A stretch of 64,000 bases of DNA. Source: Actinomycetospora endophytica. Its GTDB lineage: Bacteria; Actinomycetota; Actinomycetes; Mycobacteriales; Pseudonocardiaceae. Below, one piece after another: positions 26,077-35,156 of this stretch (its first letter is position 1; the number at the start of each line of letters is the position of its first letter). The stretch spans positions 1-64,000 of the forward strand of contig NZ_JAJNDB010000009.1 of assembly GCF_021026375.1 (NCBI RefSeq), given 5' to 3'. The position numbers and the translations under genes were made by a program. The notes beneath the pieces are model-generated. The model made no database searches. It was not told where the DNA came from and worked only from the letters and a program-made list of their open reading frames with translations.

Positions 26077-27245
26077 GCGCACCGACCGTGCAGGTCGTCG
26101 ACGACGAGGACTTCGCGCAGATCCGCGCCCAGGTCCGGGAGTTCGTCCGCGAGCAGGTCGTCCCCCGGGAACAGGAGATCGCCGAGTCCGACGCCATCCC
26201 GCCGGACATCCGGGCCCGGGCCGCGGACATGGGCCTGTTCGGCTACGCCCTGCCCCAGGCCTACGGCGGACTCGGGCTGGTGATCACCCAGGACGTCGAG
26301 CTCGCGTTCGAGCTGGGCTACACCGCCCTGTCGTTCCGGTCGCTGTTCGGGACCAACAACGGCATCGCCGGGCAGGTCCTGGTCGGTTACGGCACCGACG
26401 AGCAGCGCAAGCAATGGCTCGAGCCGATGGCCGAGGGCCGCTGCATCGCCTCCTTCGCGTTGACCGAGCCCGAGGCCGGCTCGGATCCCTCGGGGATGCG
26501 CGCGACCGCGACGTGGACCGACGGCGCGTGGGTCATCGACGGGCAGAAGCGCTACATCACCAACGCGCCGCTCTCCGACCTGCTGGTCACCTTCGCGAAG
26601 GTGCGCGGCACCGCCGAGAGCGACGGCCGGATCGCGGTCTTCTTGGTCCCGACGACGACGGCCGGGGTCATCGTCGGGCCGAAGGACCGCAAGATGGGCC
26701 AGGAAGGCGCCACGTCGTCGGAGGTGACCTTCGACGGGGTGCGGGTCGGGCCGGAGGCGCTGATCAGCGGCGAGATCGACACCGGGTTCCGGGCGGCGAT
26801 GGCGGTGCTGGCCCGCGGGCGGGTGCACATCTCGGCGCTGGCGATGGGCCTGTCCCAGCGCGCGCTGGACGAGTCGGTGGCCTACTCCGCGGTGAACCGG
26901 CAGGGTGGGGTCCCGACGGGGGAGCGGCAGCTGGTGCAGGCGATGCTCGCCGAGCAGGCCTCGCTGGTGATGGCCGGCAAGGCGACCGCCCGTGAGGCGG
27001 CGGCGCGCTACCTCGACGGCACCGACCGTCGGATCGGCCCGTCCGCGGCGAAGCTGTTCTGTACCGAGGCCGCCGGCAAGGTCGCCGACCTCGCCGTGCA
27101 GGTCCACGGCGGTGCGGGATACATGCGCGAGATGCCCGTCGAGCGGCTCTACCGCGACGTGCGCCTGCTCCGGCTCTACGAGGGCACCAGCGAGATCCAG
27201 AAGCTGATCGTCGGCCGCGAACTGATCCGGCAGGCGCAGGCGTGA
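26073..27245 (+). CDS. Acyl-CoA dehydrogenase
   Basis: A 390-residue FAD enzyme of normal length. Motifs are [20 protein letters not shown] (FAD/substrate loop), [13 protein letters not shown], and the C-terminal [17 protein letters not shown] in which Glu370 is the likely catalytic base. [19 protein letters not shown] is also typical. It inserts a 2,3-double bond into an acyl-CoA and passes electrons to ETF. GTG overlaps the CoA-transferase stop (GTGA), with GAAGGGAAG upstream, so it is tightly coupled. Confidence 0.93.
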   Translation: MSAPTVQVVDDEDFAQIRAQVREFVREQVVPREQEIAESDAIPPDIRARAADMGLFGYALPQAYGGLGLVITQDVELAFELGYTALSFRSLFGTNNGIAGQVLVGYGTDEQRKQWLEPMAEGRCIASFALTEPEAGSDPSGMRATATWTDGAWVIDGQKRYITNAPLSDLLVTFAKVRGTAESDGRIAVFLVPTTTAGVIVGPKDRKMGQEGATSSEVTFDGVRVGPEALISGEIDTGFRAAMAVLARGRVHISALAMGLSQRALDESVAYSAVNRQGGVPTGERQLVQAMLAEQASLVMAGKATAREAAARYLDGTDRRIGPSAAKLFCTEAAGKVADLAVQVHGGAGYMREMPVERLYRDVRLLRLYEGTSEIQKLIVGRELIRQAQA

Positions 27246-28033
27246 CGGGCTACGACCGGTTCCCGAGCCTGCGCGTCGACGGCTCCGACCCCTCCGGCGT
27301 CGTCGAGCTCGTCCTCGACGCACCGAACCTCAACGCGGTCAGCGAGGCCGCCCACGCCGAGCTCGCCGAGATCTGGCGGGACTTCGACACCGACGACGCG
27401 GTCAGGGTCGTGCTGCTGCGCGGGGAGGGCAAGGGCTTCTCCGCGGGCGGATCCTTCGACCTCGTCGAGAAGCTCTCCACCGACTTCGAGGCCCGCACCC
27501 GCACCATGCGCGAGGCCCGCGACCTGGTCTACAACGTCATCGACTGCTCGAAGCCGATCGTCTCCGCGATCCACGGACCCGCCGTTGGCGCCGGCCTGGT
27601 CGCCGGGATGCTCGCCGACGTCTCGGTGGTCACCCGGACCGCGAAGATCATCGACGGTCACACCCGGCTGGGCGTTGCCGCCGGCGACCACGCCGCGATC
27701 TGCTGGCCGCTGCTGTGCGGGATGGCGAAGGCCAAGTACTACCTGATGACCTGCCGCCCCCTCTCCGGGGAGGAAGCCGAGCGGATCGGGCTGGTCTCCG
27801 TGTGCGTCGAGGACGACCAGCTCCTGACGACGGCCCGGGAGATCGCCACCGAGCTCGCCCACGGCGCCCCGAACGCGATCCGCTGGACCAAGCAATCGTT
27901 GAACAACTGGTACCGGCAGGTCGCCGGAGCGATCTTCGACAACTCCCTGGCCCTCGAGTTCTACGGCTTCGCCGGGCCGGAGGTCCGCGAGGGACTGGCC
28001 TCACACCGAGAGCGGCGCCCGCCGCAGTTCTGA
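27242..28033 (+). CDS. Enoyl-CoA hydratase/isomerase (crotonase) family
   Basis: A 263-residue crotonase. The oxyanion-hole segments are [14 protein letters not shown] (about residues 61-74) and [21 protein letters not shown] (about 110-130). In the active-site region [14 protein letters not shown] the usual catalytic Glu pair is not clearly conserved, so an isomerase, lyase or hydrolase rather than a standard hydratase is possible. The GTG start overlaps the dehydrogenase stop. It probably acts on the dehydrogenase product. Confidence 0.88.
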   Translation: MTGYDRFPSLRVDGSDPSGVVELVLDAPNLNAVSEAAHAELAEIWRDFDTDDAVRVVLLRGEGKGFSAGGSFDLVEKLSTDFEARTRTMREARDLVYNVIDCSKPIVSAIHGPAVGAGLVAGMLADVSVVTRTAKIIDGHTRLGVAAGDHAAICWPLLCGMAKAKYYLMTCRPLSGEEAERIGLVSVCVEDDQLLTTAREIATELAHGAPNAIRWTKQSLNNWYRQVAGAIFDNSLALEFYGFAGPEVREGLASHRERRPPQF

Positions 28034-28043
28034 GAGGACGACG

Positions 28044-28706
28044 ATGACCTTCGAGGAACTCCTGAGGTCCCGGTGGAGCTGCCGGGCCTTCCGGGACGAG
28101 GAGCTGTCGGACGAGCTGCTCGACGACATCTTCCGCGTCGCGCAGCGGACCGCGTCGTGGTGCAACACGCAGCCCTGGCAGGTCCTGCTCACCCGCGGCG
28201 CGGCCACCAAGCGGTTCGCCGAGAGCCTCTCGGCGCACGTCCGGGGGAACCCGCCCAGCCCCGACCTGGAGATGCCCGCCGAGTACCGGGGCGTCTACCG
28301 GGACCGGCGCCGCGGCGCCGGGTACGCGCTCTACGCGAGCCTCGGGATCGACCGACAAGACATGCCGGCCCGTGAGGCCCAGATGATGCGGAACTACCTG
28401 TTCTTCGGGGCCCCGCACGTCGCCGTGATCACCACCGACAGGCTCCAGGGCACCTATGGGGCGATCGACTGCGGTGGCTACGTCGCCAACGTCCTCACCG
28501 CGGCGCGGGAGCGCGGGGTCGCGACGATCCCGCAGGCCGCGATTGCGGTGTACTCCGGGCACGTGCGGGAGTTCTTCGAGCTGCCGGAGGACCGTCTCGT
28601 GGTCTGCGCCATCTCGCTCGGCTACGCCGACGAGTCCGACCCGGTCAACGGTTTCCGCACCGAGCGCGCCGAGGTCGCCGACGCGGTGACGGTGGTGGAC
28701 CGCTGA
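28044..28706 (+). CDS. Nitroreductase-family flavoprotein
   Basis: A 220-residue FMN-binding protein: RWSCRAFRDEELSDELL at the N-terminus (FMN phosphate contacts), WCNTQPWQVLLTRG, then DCGGYVANVLTAARERGVATIPQAAIAVYS near the end. It reduces its substrate with NAD(P)H; besides nitro groups the family reduces enones and quinones or dehalogenates. Within a CoA-ester operon a role on an unsaturated intermediate is plausible but unproven. The ATG follows the hydratase stop by 10 bp with GAGAGGA. Its stop abuts that of the convergent hydratase gene inside a GCTGATCAGC palindrome. Confidence 0.88.
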   Translation: MTFEELLRSRWSCRAFRDEELSDELLDDIFRVAQRTASWCNTQPWQVLLTRGAATKRFAESLSAHVRGNPPSPDLEMPAEYRGVYRDRRRGAGYALYASLGIDRQDMPAREAQMMRNYLFFGAPHVAVITTDRLQGTYGAIDCGGYVANVLTAARERGVATIPQAAIAVYSGHVREFFELPEDRLVVCAISLGYADESDPVNGFRTERAEVADAVTVVDR

Positions 28707-29567
28707 TCAGCGCCAGGTGACTGAGCCCGTGACGGCGGGCTCGCCGTCGGGCGGCCCGGCGGAGAGGTCGTCGCCGTTCTCGGCGACCACGACCGGTGTG
28801 CCCGCGAAGGTGGGCCGGCGGAGCCGGAAGGTGAATGTGGCGAGGTCGGGTGAGAGGCCGGCCCGCCGTGCCGGTTCCAGCAGCAGCAGGGCGAGCAGGG
28901 GTCCGTGCACGACGAGACCGGGGTAGCCCTCGACGTCGCGGGCGTAGGGCTCGTCGTGGTGGATTCGGTGGGCGTTGTAGGTCAATGCCGAGTACCGGAA
29001 GAGCATCCGCGAGTCGGGGAGGAGGCCGATGCGGTCGTCGGGGAGGGTCGCCCTCTCGATCGCCGGCGGTGCGTGCTGACTGCCCGACGACGATGCCGTG
29101 TTGCGGCCTTCGTCGGTGGCGGGGGCCTGCCGGTAGACGACGTCCTGTTCCTCGACCACGGCGAGCCCGTCGCTGTCGGAGTACTCGCGTCGCTCGGTCA
29201 CGAACAGCATCTCGCCGCTACGGCCGGTCTTCGGAACGATGTCGGTGATGCGGCAGTCGCGGTGCACCTCGGTGCCGAGCCGCAACGGCGCCCGGAACTC
29301 CACGCGTCCCCCGGCGAACATCCGCAGACGGCGGGGGATCGGCGGCAGGAAGTGCCCGGACGCGAGGTGGCCGTCGGGACCGAGCTCGTCCGAGCGCGGG
29401 TGCTCGAGGAAGTACAGCCACTGCCACAGCGGCGGAAGGCGATCACCCGACGGCGGTGGCTGGTCCAGCAGGGCGGCGAACGCGTCGGTGGGCCACCGGT
29501 CGAGTGTCACCACGGCGGACTCGGACTGCGGTGCCCAGTCCTCAATCGCGTGAGCGAGGGCGTTCAC
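28707..29567 (-). CDS. Double-hotdog hydratase (mesaconyl/itaconyl-CoA hydratase-like, MaoC superfamily)
   Basis: A 286-residue protein. Residues about 40-145 form an FAS1-like dehydratase hotdog (LPPLWQWLYFLEHPRSDELGPDGHL, then FLPPIPRRLRMFAGGRVEFRAPLRLG). The C-terminal half has the MaoC hydratase pattern RYSALTYNAHRIHHDEPYARDVEGYPGLVVHGPLLALLLLEPAR with the catalytic Asn/His-type segment. This is the layout of mesaconyl-C4-CoA or itaconyl-CoA hydratases. The GTG overlaps the upstream dehydrogenase stop. Dehydrogenase, this hydratase and the CitE-like lyase at 34 kb parallel the branched dicarboxylic acyl-CoA breakdown set of mycobacteria. Confidence 0.85.
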   Translation of the reverse strand: MNALAHAIEDWAPQSESAVVTLDRWPTDAFAALLDQPPPSGDRLPPLWQWLYFLEHPRSDELGPDGHLASGHFLPPIPRRLRMFAGGRVEFRAPLRLGTEVHRDCRITDIVPKTGRSGEMLFVTERREYSDSDGLAVVEEQDVVYRQAPATDEGRNTASSSGSQHAPPAIERATLPDDRIGLLPDSRMLFRYSALTYNAHRIHHDEPYARDVEGYPGLVVHGPLLALLLLEPARRAGLSPDLATFTFRLRRPTFAGTPVVVAENGDDLSAGPPDGEPAVTGSVTWR

Positions 29568-30724
29568 GGTTCGCCGAGTCCGCCGCGTTTGACCAGCTGG
29601 CCGGCGATGACGTTGCGTTGGATCTCGTTGGTGCCCTCGCCGACGATCATCAGCGGGGCGTCGCGGAAGTAGCGTTCCACGTCGTACTCGGTGGAATAGC
29701 CGTAACCGCCGTGGATGCGGACCGCGTTCAACGCGACGTCCATGGCGATCTCGGAGGTGAACAGCTTCGCCATCCCCGCCTCCATGTCCGCCCGCTCCCC
29801 GGCGTCGAAGCGCTCCGCGGCGTGCAGGATCAACTGCCGCGCCGCGGTGATCTTGGTGGCCATGTCGGCGAGGTAGTTCCCGATCGACTGGTGCTGCCAG
29901 ATCGGCTTCCCGAACGCCTCCCGTTGCTGGGCGTAGGCCAGCGCGTCCTCGAACGCCGCCGTCGCGACCCCCAGCGCCCGGGCCGCGACCTGGATCCGCC
30001 CGGTCTCCAGGCCCTTCATCATCTGGGCGAACCCGCGGCCCTCCTCGCCGCCGAGCAGCGCGTCGGCGGGCACGGCCATGTCGGTGAAGTTGAGCTCGCA
30101 GGTCTCCACCCCCTTGTAGCCCAGCTTCGACAGGTCCTTCGACACCTCCAGCCCGGGCCCGTGCTCGACCAGCAGGATCGACACCCCTCGGTGCTTGGGC
30201 TCCGCGGCGGGGTCGGTCTTGCACAGCAGCGCGATCAACCCGGACCGGCGCGCGTTGGAGATCCAGGTCTTGGACCCGTTCACCACGTACGAGTTCCCGG
30301 ACCGGCGCGCGGTCGTGGTCATCGCCTGCAGATCCGACCCACCGCCGGGCTCGGTCAGCGCCATCGTCGCCCGCAGCTCCCCGGTCGCCATCCGCGGCAG
30401 ATACGAGTCCTTCTGCTCCTGGGTCCCGAACGCCACCAGCAGCTTCGCGACCACGGTGTGCCCGCCCATCGCCCCGGCCAGCGACATCCAGCCCCGCGCC
30501 AGTTCGGCCGTGACCAGCGCATAGCAGGGCATCGACACCGGCGCCTCACCCCAGGGCTCCGGGATCGCCAGTCCGTAGATCCCGAGCTCCTTCATCGACT
30601 CGATCAGGGCTTCGGGATAGCTGTTGGCATGCTCGAGCTCGGAGACCACCGGCTTGACGTCCTTGTCCACGAACGCCCGCACCGTCTCCACCACGAACCG
30701 TTCCTCGGACGACAGGCTCGACAC
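29564..30724 (-). CDS. Acyl-CoA dehydrogenase
   Basis: A 386-residue enzyme with all usual blocks: MALTEPGGGSDLQAMTTTA, YVVNGSKTWISNA, LSKLGYKGVETCELNF, ALAYAQQREAFGKPIWQHQSI, and GEGTNEIQRNVIAGQLV with probable catalytic Glu363. It oxidises an acyl-CoA to the enoyl-CoA for the overlapping hydratase gene. GTG start with GGGAG upstream. An AT-rich regulon element lies about 33-50 bp before the start. Confidence 0.93.
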   Translation of the reverse strand: MSSLSSEERFVVETVRAFVDKDVKPVVSELEHANSYPEALIESMKELGIYGLAIPEPWGEAPVSMPCYALVTAELARGWMSLAGAMGGHTVVAKLLVAFGTQEQKDSYLPRMATGELRATMALTEPGGGSDLQAMTTTARRSGNSYVVNGSKTWISNARRSGLIALLCKTDPAAEPKHRGVSILLVEHGPGLEVSKDLSKLGYKGVETCELNFTDMAVPADALLGGEEGRGFAQMMKGLETGRIQVAARALGVATAAFEDALAYAQQREAFGKPIWQHQSIGNYLADMATKITAARQLILHAAERFDAGERADMEAGMAKLFTSEIAMDVALNAVRIHGGYGYSTEYDVERYFRDAPLMIVGEGTNEIQRNVIAGQLVKRGGLGEP

Positions 30725-30756
30725 CGTGAATCACTCCCACCAGTAGCGCGATCGTC

Positions 30757-30775
30757 CACACATAATATATTCATC
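30757..30775. promoter_or_regulatory. AT-rich regulon element 3 (dehydrogenase/hydratase operon)
   Basis: ACACATAATATATTCATCG, with the exact core AATATATT at 30764-30771 and a flanking CACA, just upstream of the minus-strand dehydrogenase. Confidence 0.65.
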
Positions 30776-30849
30776 GTCGGCGGTAGCAAGGTCTGCCGTG
30801 GTGACCTGTCACCCCCGCCGAGGCCCCGGCCAGCGCCGGGGACGGGGTG

Positions 30850-31551
30850 CTAGGAGACGCTCTCCTCGTCGGACCACAGGCCGCGCTTGGACAGCTCGTC
30901 CACCAGGCGGTCGGCGCCGGCGAGGATGTGCTGGTTCATCAGGGAGCGCACCTTGCGCACGTCCCGGCGGTGGAGAGCTTCGACGATCTTGGGGTGGTCT
31001 TGGCGCGCACCCTCCACCTGGCCCTCGATGGAGGCGTAGAAGCGGTTGGGAAGGTGCTTGACGGCCGCGGCGAGCAGGAAGGTCAGTCGCCGGGAGTCGG
31101 CCGCGAGGTTGATCTCGCGGTGGAAGGCGTGCCCGAGGGCGGCCATCCGTTCGGCATCGTCGTTGTCGACCGCCGCCTCGTGCTCCGCGAGGACGGCATC
31201 GAGTCGCTCGAGTTGCTCGGGAGTGATCCGTTTGGCGGCCCGGGCGGCCAATTCGCTCGCCAGCTGCGCCTGGGTCCAGAACAGGTCACGCAGGTCCTGC
31301 TCGGTGAATGCCGCGGCCATGAAGCCTCGACGGGGGACGAGCTCGACGAAGCCCTCGCTCTGCAGGGTGAGTAAGCCCTCGCGGACCGGGGTGTTGCTGA
31401 TCCCCATGGCCTCGGCGATCGGCTCGAGCCGTAGGAAGTCGCCGGGGCGGACCTCTCCCGAGATGATCCGCTCGCGGACGTACGTGGCCACTTCCTCGGG
31501 CAACGGCGTGCGGTGGTTGCCCCGCGAGATCGCGGTTACCTCGTCGGCCAT
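30850..31551 (-). CDS. GntR-family regulator with FCD ligand domain
   Basis: A 233-residue FadR/VanR-type regulator. The winged helix (about residues 12-75) includes EEVATYVRERIISGEVRPGDFL and EAMGISNTPVREGLLTLQSEGFVELVPRRGF. The FCD all-helical domain (about 85-215) carries metal/ligand residues in GHAFHREIN, RQDHPKIVEAL and MNQHILAGADRLV. Such proteins release DNA on binding an organic acid or acyl-CoA. I prefer the ATG over a GTG 21 bp upstream because GGGGGAA is well placed. It lies within the catabolic block and is the best candidate for recognising the repeated AT-rich elements. Confidence 0.92.
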   Translation of the reverse strand: MADEVTAISRGNHRTPLPEEVATYVRERIISGEVRPGDFLRLEPIAEAMGISNTPVREGLLTLQSEGFVELVPRRGFMAAAFTEQDLRDLFWTQAQLASELAARAAKRITPEQLERLDAVLAEHEAAVDNDDAERMAALGHAFHREINLAADSRRLTFLLAAAVKHLPNRFYASIEGQVEGARQDHPKIVEALHRRDVRKVRSLMNQHILAGADRLVDELSKRGLWSDEESVS

Positions 31552-31573
31552 CTCCGGTTCCCCCAGGATCACG

Positions 31574-31585
31574 CATGATATTGCG
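31574..31585. promoter_or_regulatory. Weak AT-rich element before the GntR gene
   Basis: CATGATATTGCG, 23 bp before the GntR start. It matches the regulon core only loosely and may reflect weak autoregulation or be unrelated. Confidence 0.3.
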
Positions 31586-31696
31586 GGTGAGGTCGTTTCG
31601 ACTCCTCCGCTCGACCGGTCAAGGGTATCAGCGTTCGAAGATCGAGCCGGGCTCGGACGTGCAACGACTCGCCGACGGGGTCTGGCGCCTTCGTAC

Positions 31697-31714
31697 TGTG
31701 CATTTTATATTTAG
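31697..31714. promoter_or_regulatory. AT-rich regulon element 4 (PaaK-like ligase operon)
   Basis: TGTGCATTTTATATTTAG, 25 bp before the ligase ATG, in the gap between the ligase and GntR genes. It has the TGTG flank but a looser core. Confidence 0.5.
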
Positions 31715-31738
31715 CGCTTCCGAGTGAAGAGGTACGAG

Positions 31739-33103
31739 ATGGATGTGCGACCGGCCAGGCCCGCGTCGAGTGCTCACTGGAGCTGGGCCGAAGTGCTCCG
31801 GCCGGTGGAGGCGCGCAGGGTGCAGGAGGAGCGGCTGCGTGAGCAGGTCGATCACCTCGCGCGTCACAGTGCCTTCTACCGGGCGAAGTTCGACGAGCAC
31901 GGGGTGGACCCGGCGAGGGTCCGCACGGTCGGGGACCTGGTCGGTCTGCCGTTCACCGAGAAGCAGGAGCTGCGGGAGAGCCTGGCCGCGGCGCCGCCGT
32001 TGGGTCACCACCTGGCCGCCGACCCGGCGGAGGTCGTGCAGATCCAGGCGTCGTCGGGGACCACCGGCAGCCCGTCCTATGTCGGGCTCACCGCCTCGGA
32101 TGTGCAGACCTGGTGCGAGCTCGGCGCTCGCGCCCTCTACGCCAACGGCTTCCGTCCGGGTGACCGGCTGCTGCACGGGTTCGGGATGAGCAAGGGCTTC
32201 GTCGGGGGCCTGCCGATCGTGCAGATCCTGCAGTACATGGGGATCGTCGACATCCCGATCGGGGCCGAGGCCGGGGTGGAGCGGCTGTTACGGGTGCAGG
32301 CCGACCAACGCCCGGACGCGTTGATCGGGACGCCGTACTTCCTGACCCACCTCGCCGAGCAGGCGCCGACCGTCCTCGGGACGAAGGCCAGGGACCTCGG
32401 GGTCCGGTCGATCAGCGTGGGGGGCGAGCCGGGCGGCGGACTGCCGGCGGTACGGGAGAAGCTCGAGGGACTCTGGGACGCCTCGGTACGCGAGATGCTC
32501 GGGGGCACCGACATCGGGTGTACCTACTGGGGCGAGTGCGAGGCGGCCGACGGCATGCACTTCCTGTCCCCGGACCTCATGGTCGCCGAGCTCATCGACC
32601 CCGACGGCACCGTCATCGACCCCGTCGAGGGCGCCCAGGGCGAGCTGGTCTACACCGCGCTGCGCCGCCGGGCGTCCCCGCTGCTGCGGTTCCGCACCCG
32701 CGACCAGGTCGTGGTGACCGGCACCGACTGCCCGTGCGGGCGGACCGGCTACAAGGTCCGCTGTGTCGGGCGCACCGACGACATGCTCATCGTCCGTGGC
32801 ATCAACCTCTTCCCCTCCGCGATCAAGGACCTGGTCCAGGCCATGGCGCCCGCGACGACCGGCGAGATGCGCATCCGCGCGGATTTCGAGGGCCACTCCA
32901 CCCAGCGGCCGCTACCCGTGGTCGTCGAGCACGCCGCCGACCTGCCCGACGACCGGCGCGAGGGTCTGCGGTCCGAGCTCGAGACCCGCATCCGCTCCGC
33001 GCTCAACGTCAAGACCGTGGTCGAGCTGGTTCCGGAGGGCACCCTGCAGCGGCCGGACCACGTCAAGGTCGCGCTGGTGGAACGGGTCCCCCCGAGGCCA
33101 TGA
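31739..33103 (+). CDS. Phenylacetate-CoA ligase-like (PaaK-type) acyl-CoA ligase
   Basis: A 454-residue AMP-forming ligase. The PaaK-type N-terminus (EERLREQVDHLARHSAFYRAKF) is followed by the P-loop QASSGTTGSPSYVGLT, the adenine region EMLGGTDIG, the hinge FRTRDQV, CPCGRTGYKVRCVGRTDDMLIVRGINLFPSAI and a C-terminal ACT-like lid. It activates an aromatic or similar carboxylic acid to its CoA thioester with ATP. I chose the ATG 15 bp inside an in-frame GTG because GAAGAGG is 5 bp before it. The unknown gene downstream overlaps its stop. Confidence 0.9.
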   Translation: MDVRPARPASSAHWSWAEVLRPVEARRVQEERLREQVDHLARHSAFYRAKFDEHGVDPARVRTVGDLVGLPFTEKQELRESLAAAPPLGHHLAADPAEVVQIQASSGTTGSPSYVGLTASDVQTWCELGARALYANGFRPGDRLLHGFGMSKGFVGGLPIVQILQYMGIVDIPIGAEAGVERLLRVQADQRPDALIGTPYFLTHLAEQAPTVLGTKARDLGVRSISVGGEPGGGLPAVREKLEGLWDASVREMLGGTDIGCTYWGECEAADGMHFLSPDLMVAELIDPDGTVIDPVEGAQGELVYTALRRRASPLLRFRTRDQVVVTGTDCPCGRTGYKVRCVGRTDDMLIVRGINLFPSAIKDLVQAMAPATTGEMRIRADFEGHSTQRPLPVVVEHAADLPDDRREGLRSELETRIRSALNVKTVVELVPEGTLQRPDHVKVALVERVPPRP

Positions 33104-34260
33104 CCCTCGCGTCGCACCTGCGCTGCGGGGCGCTCGGCGAGTGGTTCCGCGCCGGATCCCTGGATCACGCCGCCCTGGCCGACCGCGTGGGCGATGCGCT
33201 GCGGGGGCGGGTGCCGCTGCGTTCTGCGCGCCGCAGTACGGCCGGTCACCGTGCTCTGGTCCAGGCGATCGTGCGGGCCCGGCTCGGTCTGGTCGTCCAG
33301 CACGCACCGCCCTACCGGGCGCTGGTCGGCGCTCACCGTCTCGGGCTCGCGCCCCGGCGTGAGCTGCACGAGCTGGCGGCCCGCTTCCCCAGCCATACCG
33401 GGCTCTCCGAGGGTCGTCGTCGCACGGCCTTGCGGTGGCGCCCGGCCGGGCCGGGCTGGCTCGACGTGGGTGACCCGCTCTCGCCGGGCCGACCGGTGCC
33501 GCGGGGACGCGATGGTCGGGTCGCCCGGGTCGTCGCCACCGAGCTCGAACTGCTCGACGCGTGGGCGCCGCCGGGTCGACTCGCCGACCCGGCGACCGAG
33601 CGGCAGCTCGCGGCGATGTGCGCCGTCACCGCCGGCTGGGCGGCCGGAGTCCCGGCGGCCCCGAGGCACGGCCCGCCGGCGGGGGACAAGGCCGGCCCGT
33701 TCCTGCCGGCAGCGGCGCAGGACGAGGCCGCGGAGCTCGTCGCGCTGGCCTGCGAAGCCGGAATCCTGACCCGGCTGCACCGCTGCGCCGGTCGACCCGG
33801 AGCGGGTCTCGCCCTCGGAACCGCGGACGCGGTGTTCGTCCCGCGGTGGGCCGAGGGCGGGACGGTGATCGGGCCGGGCACGGGTGGATCGGGTCCGGCG
33901 CTGCTCGTGGACGTCGTGACCCCCGCGGACCCGCTGCGCGACCTCGGACGCCTCCACGGCTGGTGCCACCACCTGCTGGCCCGGGCCTGGCTCGATGCGC
34001 CGGACCGGCACGGCGTCACTCACGTCGGCCTCTACTTCGCCCGCCACGGGGCGCTCGCGACCTGGCCGCTCGACGAACTCGCCGCCGCGACAGCACGCGA
34101 CGATCGGGCCGCCCGGAACCCGTTCCTCGAGCTCGCCCGACGCGCCGCGACCGCCGACGGAGTCGTGCTCCGGGCGCCGAGAGCGTCGTCCACGGCGGAC
34201 GACCGGGGTGCGCGACGGGCTTCCTCGTTGGGCTCAGATAATATATTGTGCATGACATGA
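33100..34260 (+). CDS. Unknown protein coupled to the PaaK-like ligase
   Basis: A 386-residue Arg/Ala-rich protein that starts inside the ligase stop (ATGA). A C-terminal region of about 120 residues has the order GTADAVFVPRW, GPALLVDVVTPADP, HGWCHHLLARAWLD, THVGLYFARHGALATWPLDEL. This alternation could be an alpha/beta fold (loosely like a restriction-nuclease core, but without a proper (D/E)xK). No family is recognised. Its last eight codons (SDNILCMT) run through the AT-rich regulon element, and its stop overlaps the CitE start. The native C-terminus may have been shorter. Confidence 0.6.
   Translation: MTLASHLRCGALGEWFRAGSLDHAALADRVGDALRGRVPLRSARRSTAGHRALVQAIVRARLGLVVQHAPPYRALVGAHRLGLAPRRELHELAARFPSHTGLSEGRRRTALRWRPAGPGWLDVGDPLSPGRPVPRGRDGRVARVVATELELLDAWAPPGRLADPATERQLAAMCAVTAGWAAGVPAAPRHGPPAGDKAGPFLPAAAQDEAAELVALACEAGILTRLHRCAGRPGAGLALGTADAVFVPRWAEGGTVIGPGTGGSGPALLVDVVTPADPLRDLGRLHGWCHHLLARAWLDAPDRHGVTHVGLYFARHGALATWPLDELAAATARDDRAARNPFLELARRAATADGVVLRAPRASSTADDRGARRASSLGSDNILCMT
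34236..34253. promoter_or_regulatory. AT-rich regulon element 5 (CitE-like lyase)
   Basis: AGATAATATATTGTGCAT, identical over 18 bp to the element at 63713-63730. It ends 3 bp before the lyase ATG and lies inside the end of the preceding gene. Confidence 0.65.
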
Positions 34261-35147
34261 ACCCGTACCGTTCCATGCTGTTCGTGCCCGGCCACAAGTC
34301 GAGCTGGGCGGACAAGGCGATCGCCTCGGGCGTCGACGCGTTGATCCTCGACCTCGAGGACTCGGTTCCGGCGGCCGACAAGACGGGCGCGCGGGACACC
34401 GTCCGCGAGACGCTCGGGCGCCTGCGCCGGGAGCAGGTGCGCGCCGACGTCTGGGTGCGCCCGAACAGCATGGACAGCGGTCTCTTCGGCGCCGACGTCG
34501 AGAAGGTCGTGGTCGACGGGCTGGCCGGCCTCTTCCTGCCGAAGGTCTTCTCCGCCGAGGAGATCGTCCGGATCGACGCCGTGGTGTCACACGTGGAGGA
34601 GCGCGAAGGCCTCGCGGCCGGGTCGGTGGGCCTGATCGTGAGCTTCGAGACCGCAGCGGCGATGGCGCACTGCGAGGAGATCGCCGCGGCGAGCCCGCGG
34701 GTGTCCAGCCTGCTCGGGGCGACCGGCCCGAGCGCCGACGTCGGCCGTGAGCTCGGGTTCGAGTTCACTCCGGAGGGGCTCGAGACGCTCTATCTGCGCA
34801 GCCGCATCATCCTGGCCGCTCGCGCCGCCGGCCTGCACCATCCGGTGACCGGGGTATGGCAGGACATCAAGGACCTCGACGGGTTCCGCCGCTTCGCCCT
34901 CGACGCCCGGGGGCTCGGTTATCGGGGAATGGTGTGCATCCACCCGTCGCACGTGGCGGTGTCGAACGAAGTGTTCACCCCCTCACCCGAGGCGGTCGAC
35001 CACGCCCGTCGGATGATCGAGGCCTTCCGCAAGGCCGAGGCCGAGGGCAGCGGCGCCGTCGACTTCGAGGGCCAGCACATCGACCTCGCCCACGCGAAGA
35101 CGGCCGAGGGCATCGTCGCGCTGGCCGACGCGATCGCGGCCCGCTGA
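34257..35147 (+). CDS. HpcH/HpaI aldolase / citrate lyase beta-like (CitE) enzyme
   Basis: A 296-residue TIM-barrel lyase. Motifs are RSMLFVPGHKSSWADKAIA, VDALILDLEDSVPAADK (Mg-binding acidic residues), VWVRPNS, LFLPKV, LIVSFETAAAMAHCEEIAAASPRV, GATGPSADVGRELG and GYRGMVCIHPSHVAVSNEVFTPS. It likely cleaves a 3-hydroxy-acyl-CoA such as citramalyl-, malyl- or hydroxymethylglutaryl-CoA-like compounds. There is no ribosome site and the AT-rich element is directly before the ATG, so the transcript may be leaderless. Otherwise it is coupled to the unknown gene through the ATGA overlap. A GTG three codons upstream is an alternative start. Confidence 0.88.
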   Translation: MNPYRSMLFVPGHKSSWADKAIASGVDALILDLEDSVPAADKTGARDTVRETLGRLRREQVRADVWVRPNSMDSGLFGADVEKVVVDGLAGLFLPKVFSAEEIVRIDAVVSHVEEREGLAAGSVGLIVSFETAAAMAHCEEIAAASPRVSSLLGATGPSADVGRELGFEFTPEGLETLYLRSRIILAARAAGLHHPVTGVWQDIKDLDGFRRFALDARGLGYRGMVCIHPSHVAVSNEVFTPSPEAVDHARRMIEAFRKAEAEGSGAVDFEGQHIDLAHAKTAEGIVALADAIAAR

Positions 35148-35156
35148 CCGACGTGG

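Noticed and set aside
33760-34100. PD-(D/E)XK nuclease-like reading of the unknown protein's C-terminal part
   Set aside because: The required (D/E)xK triad is missing (VDVV instead) and a nuclease makes little sense in this operon.
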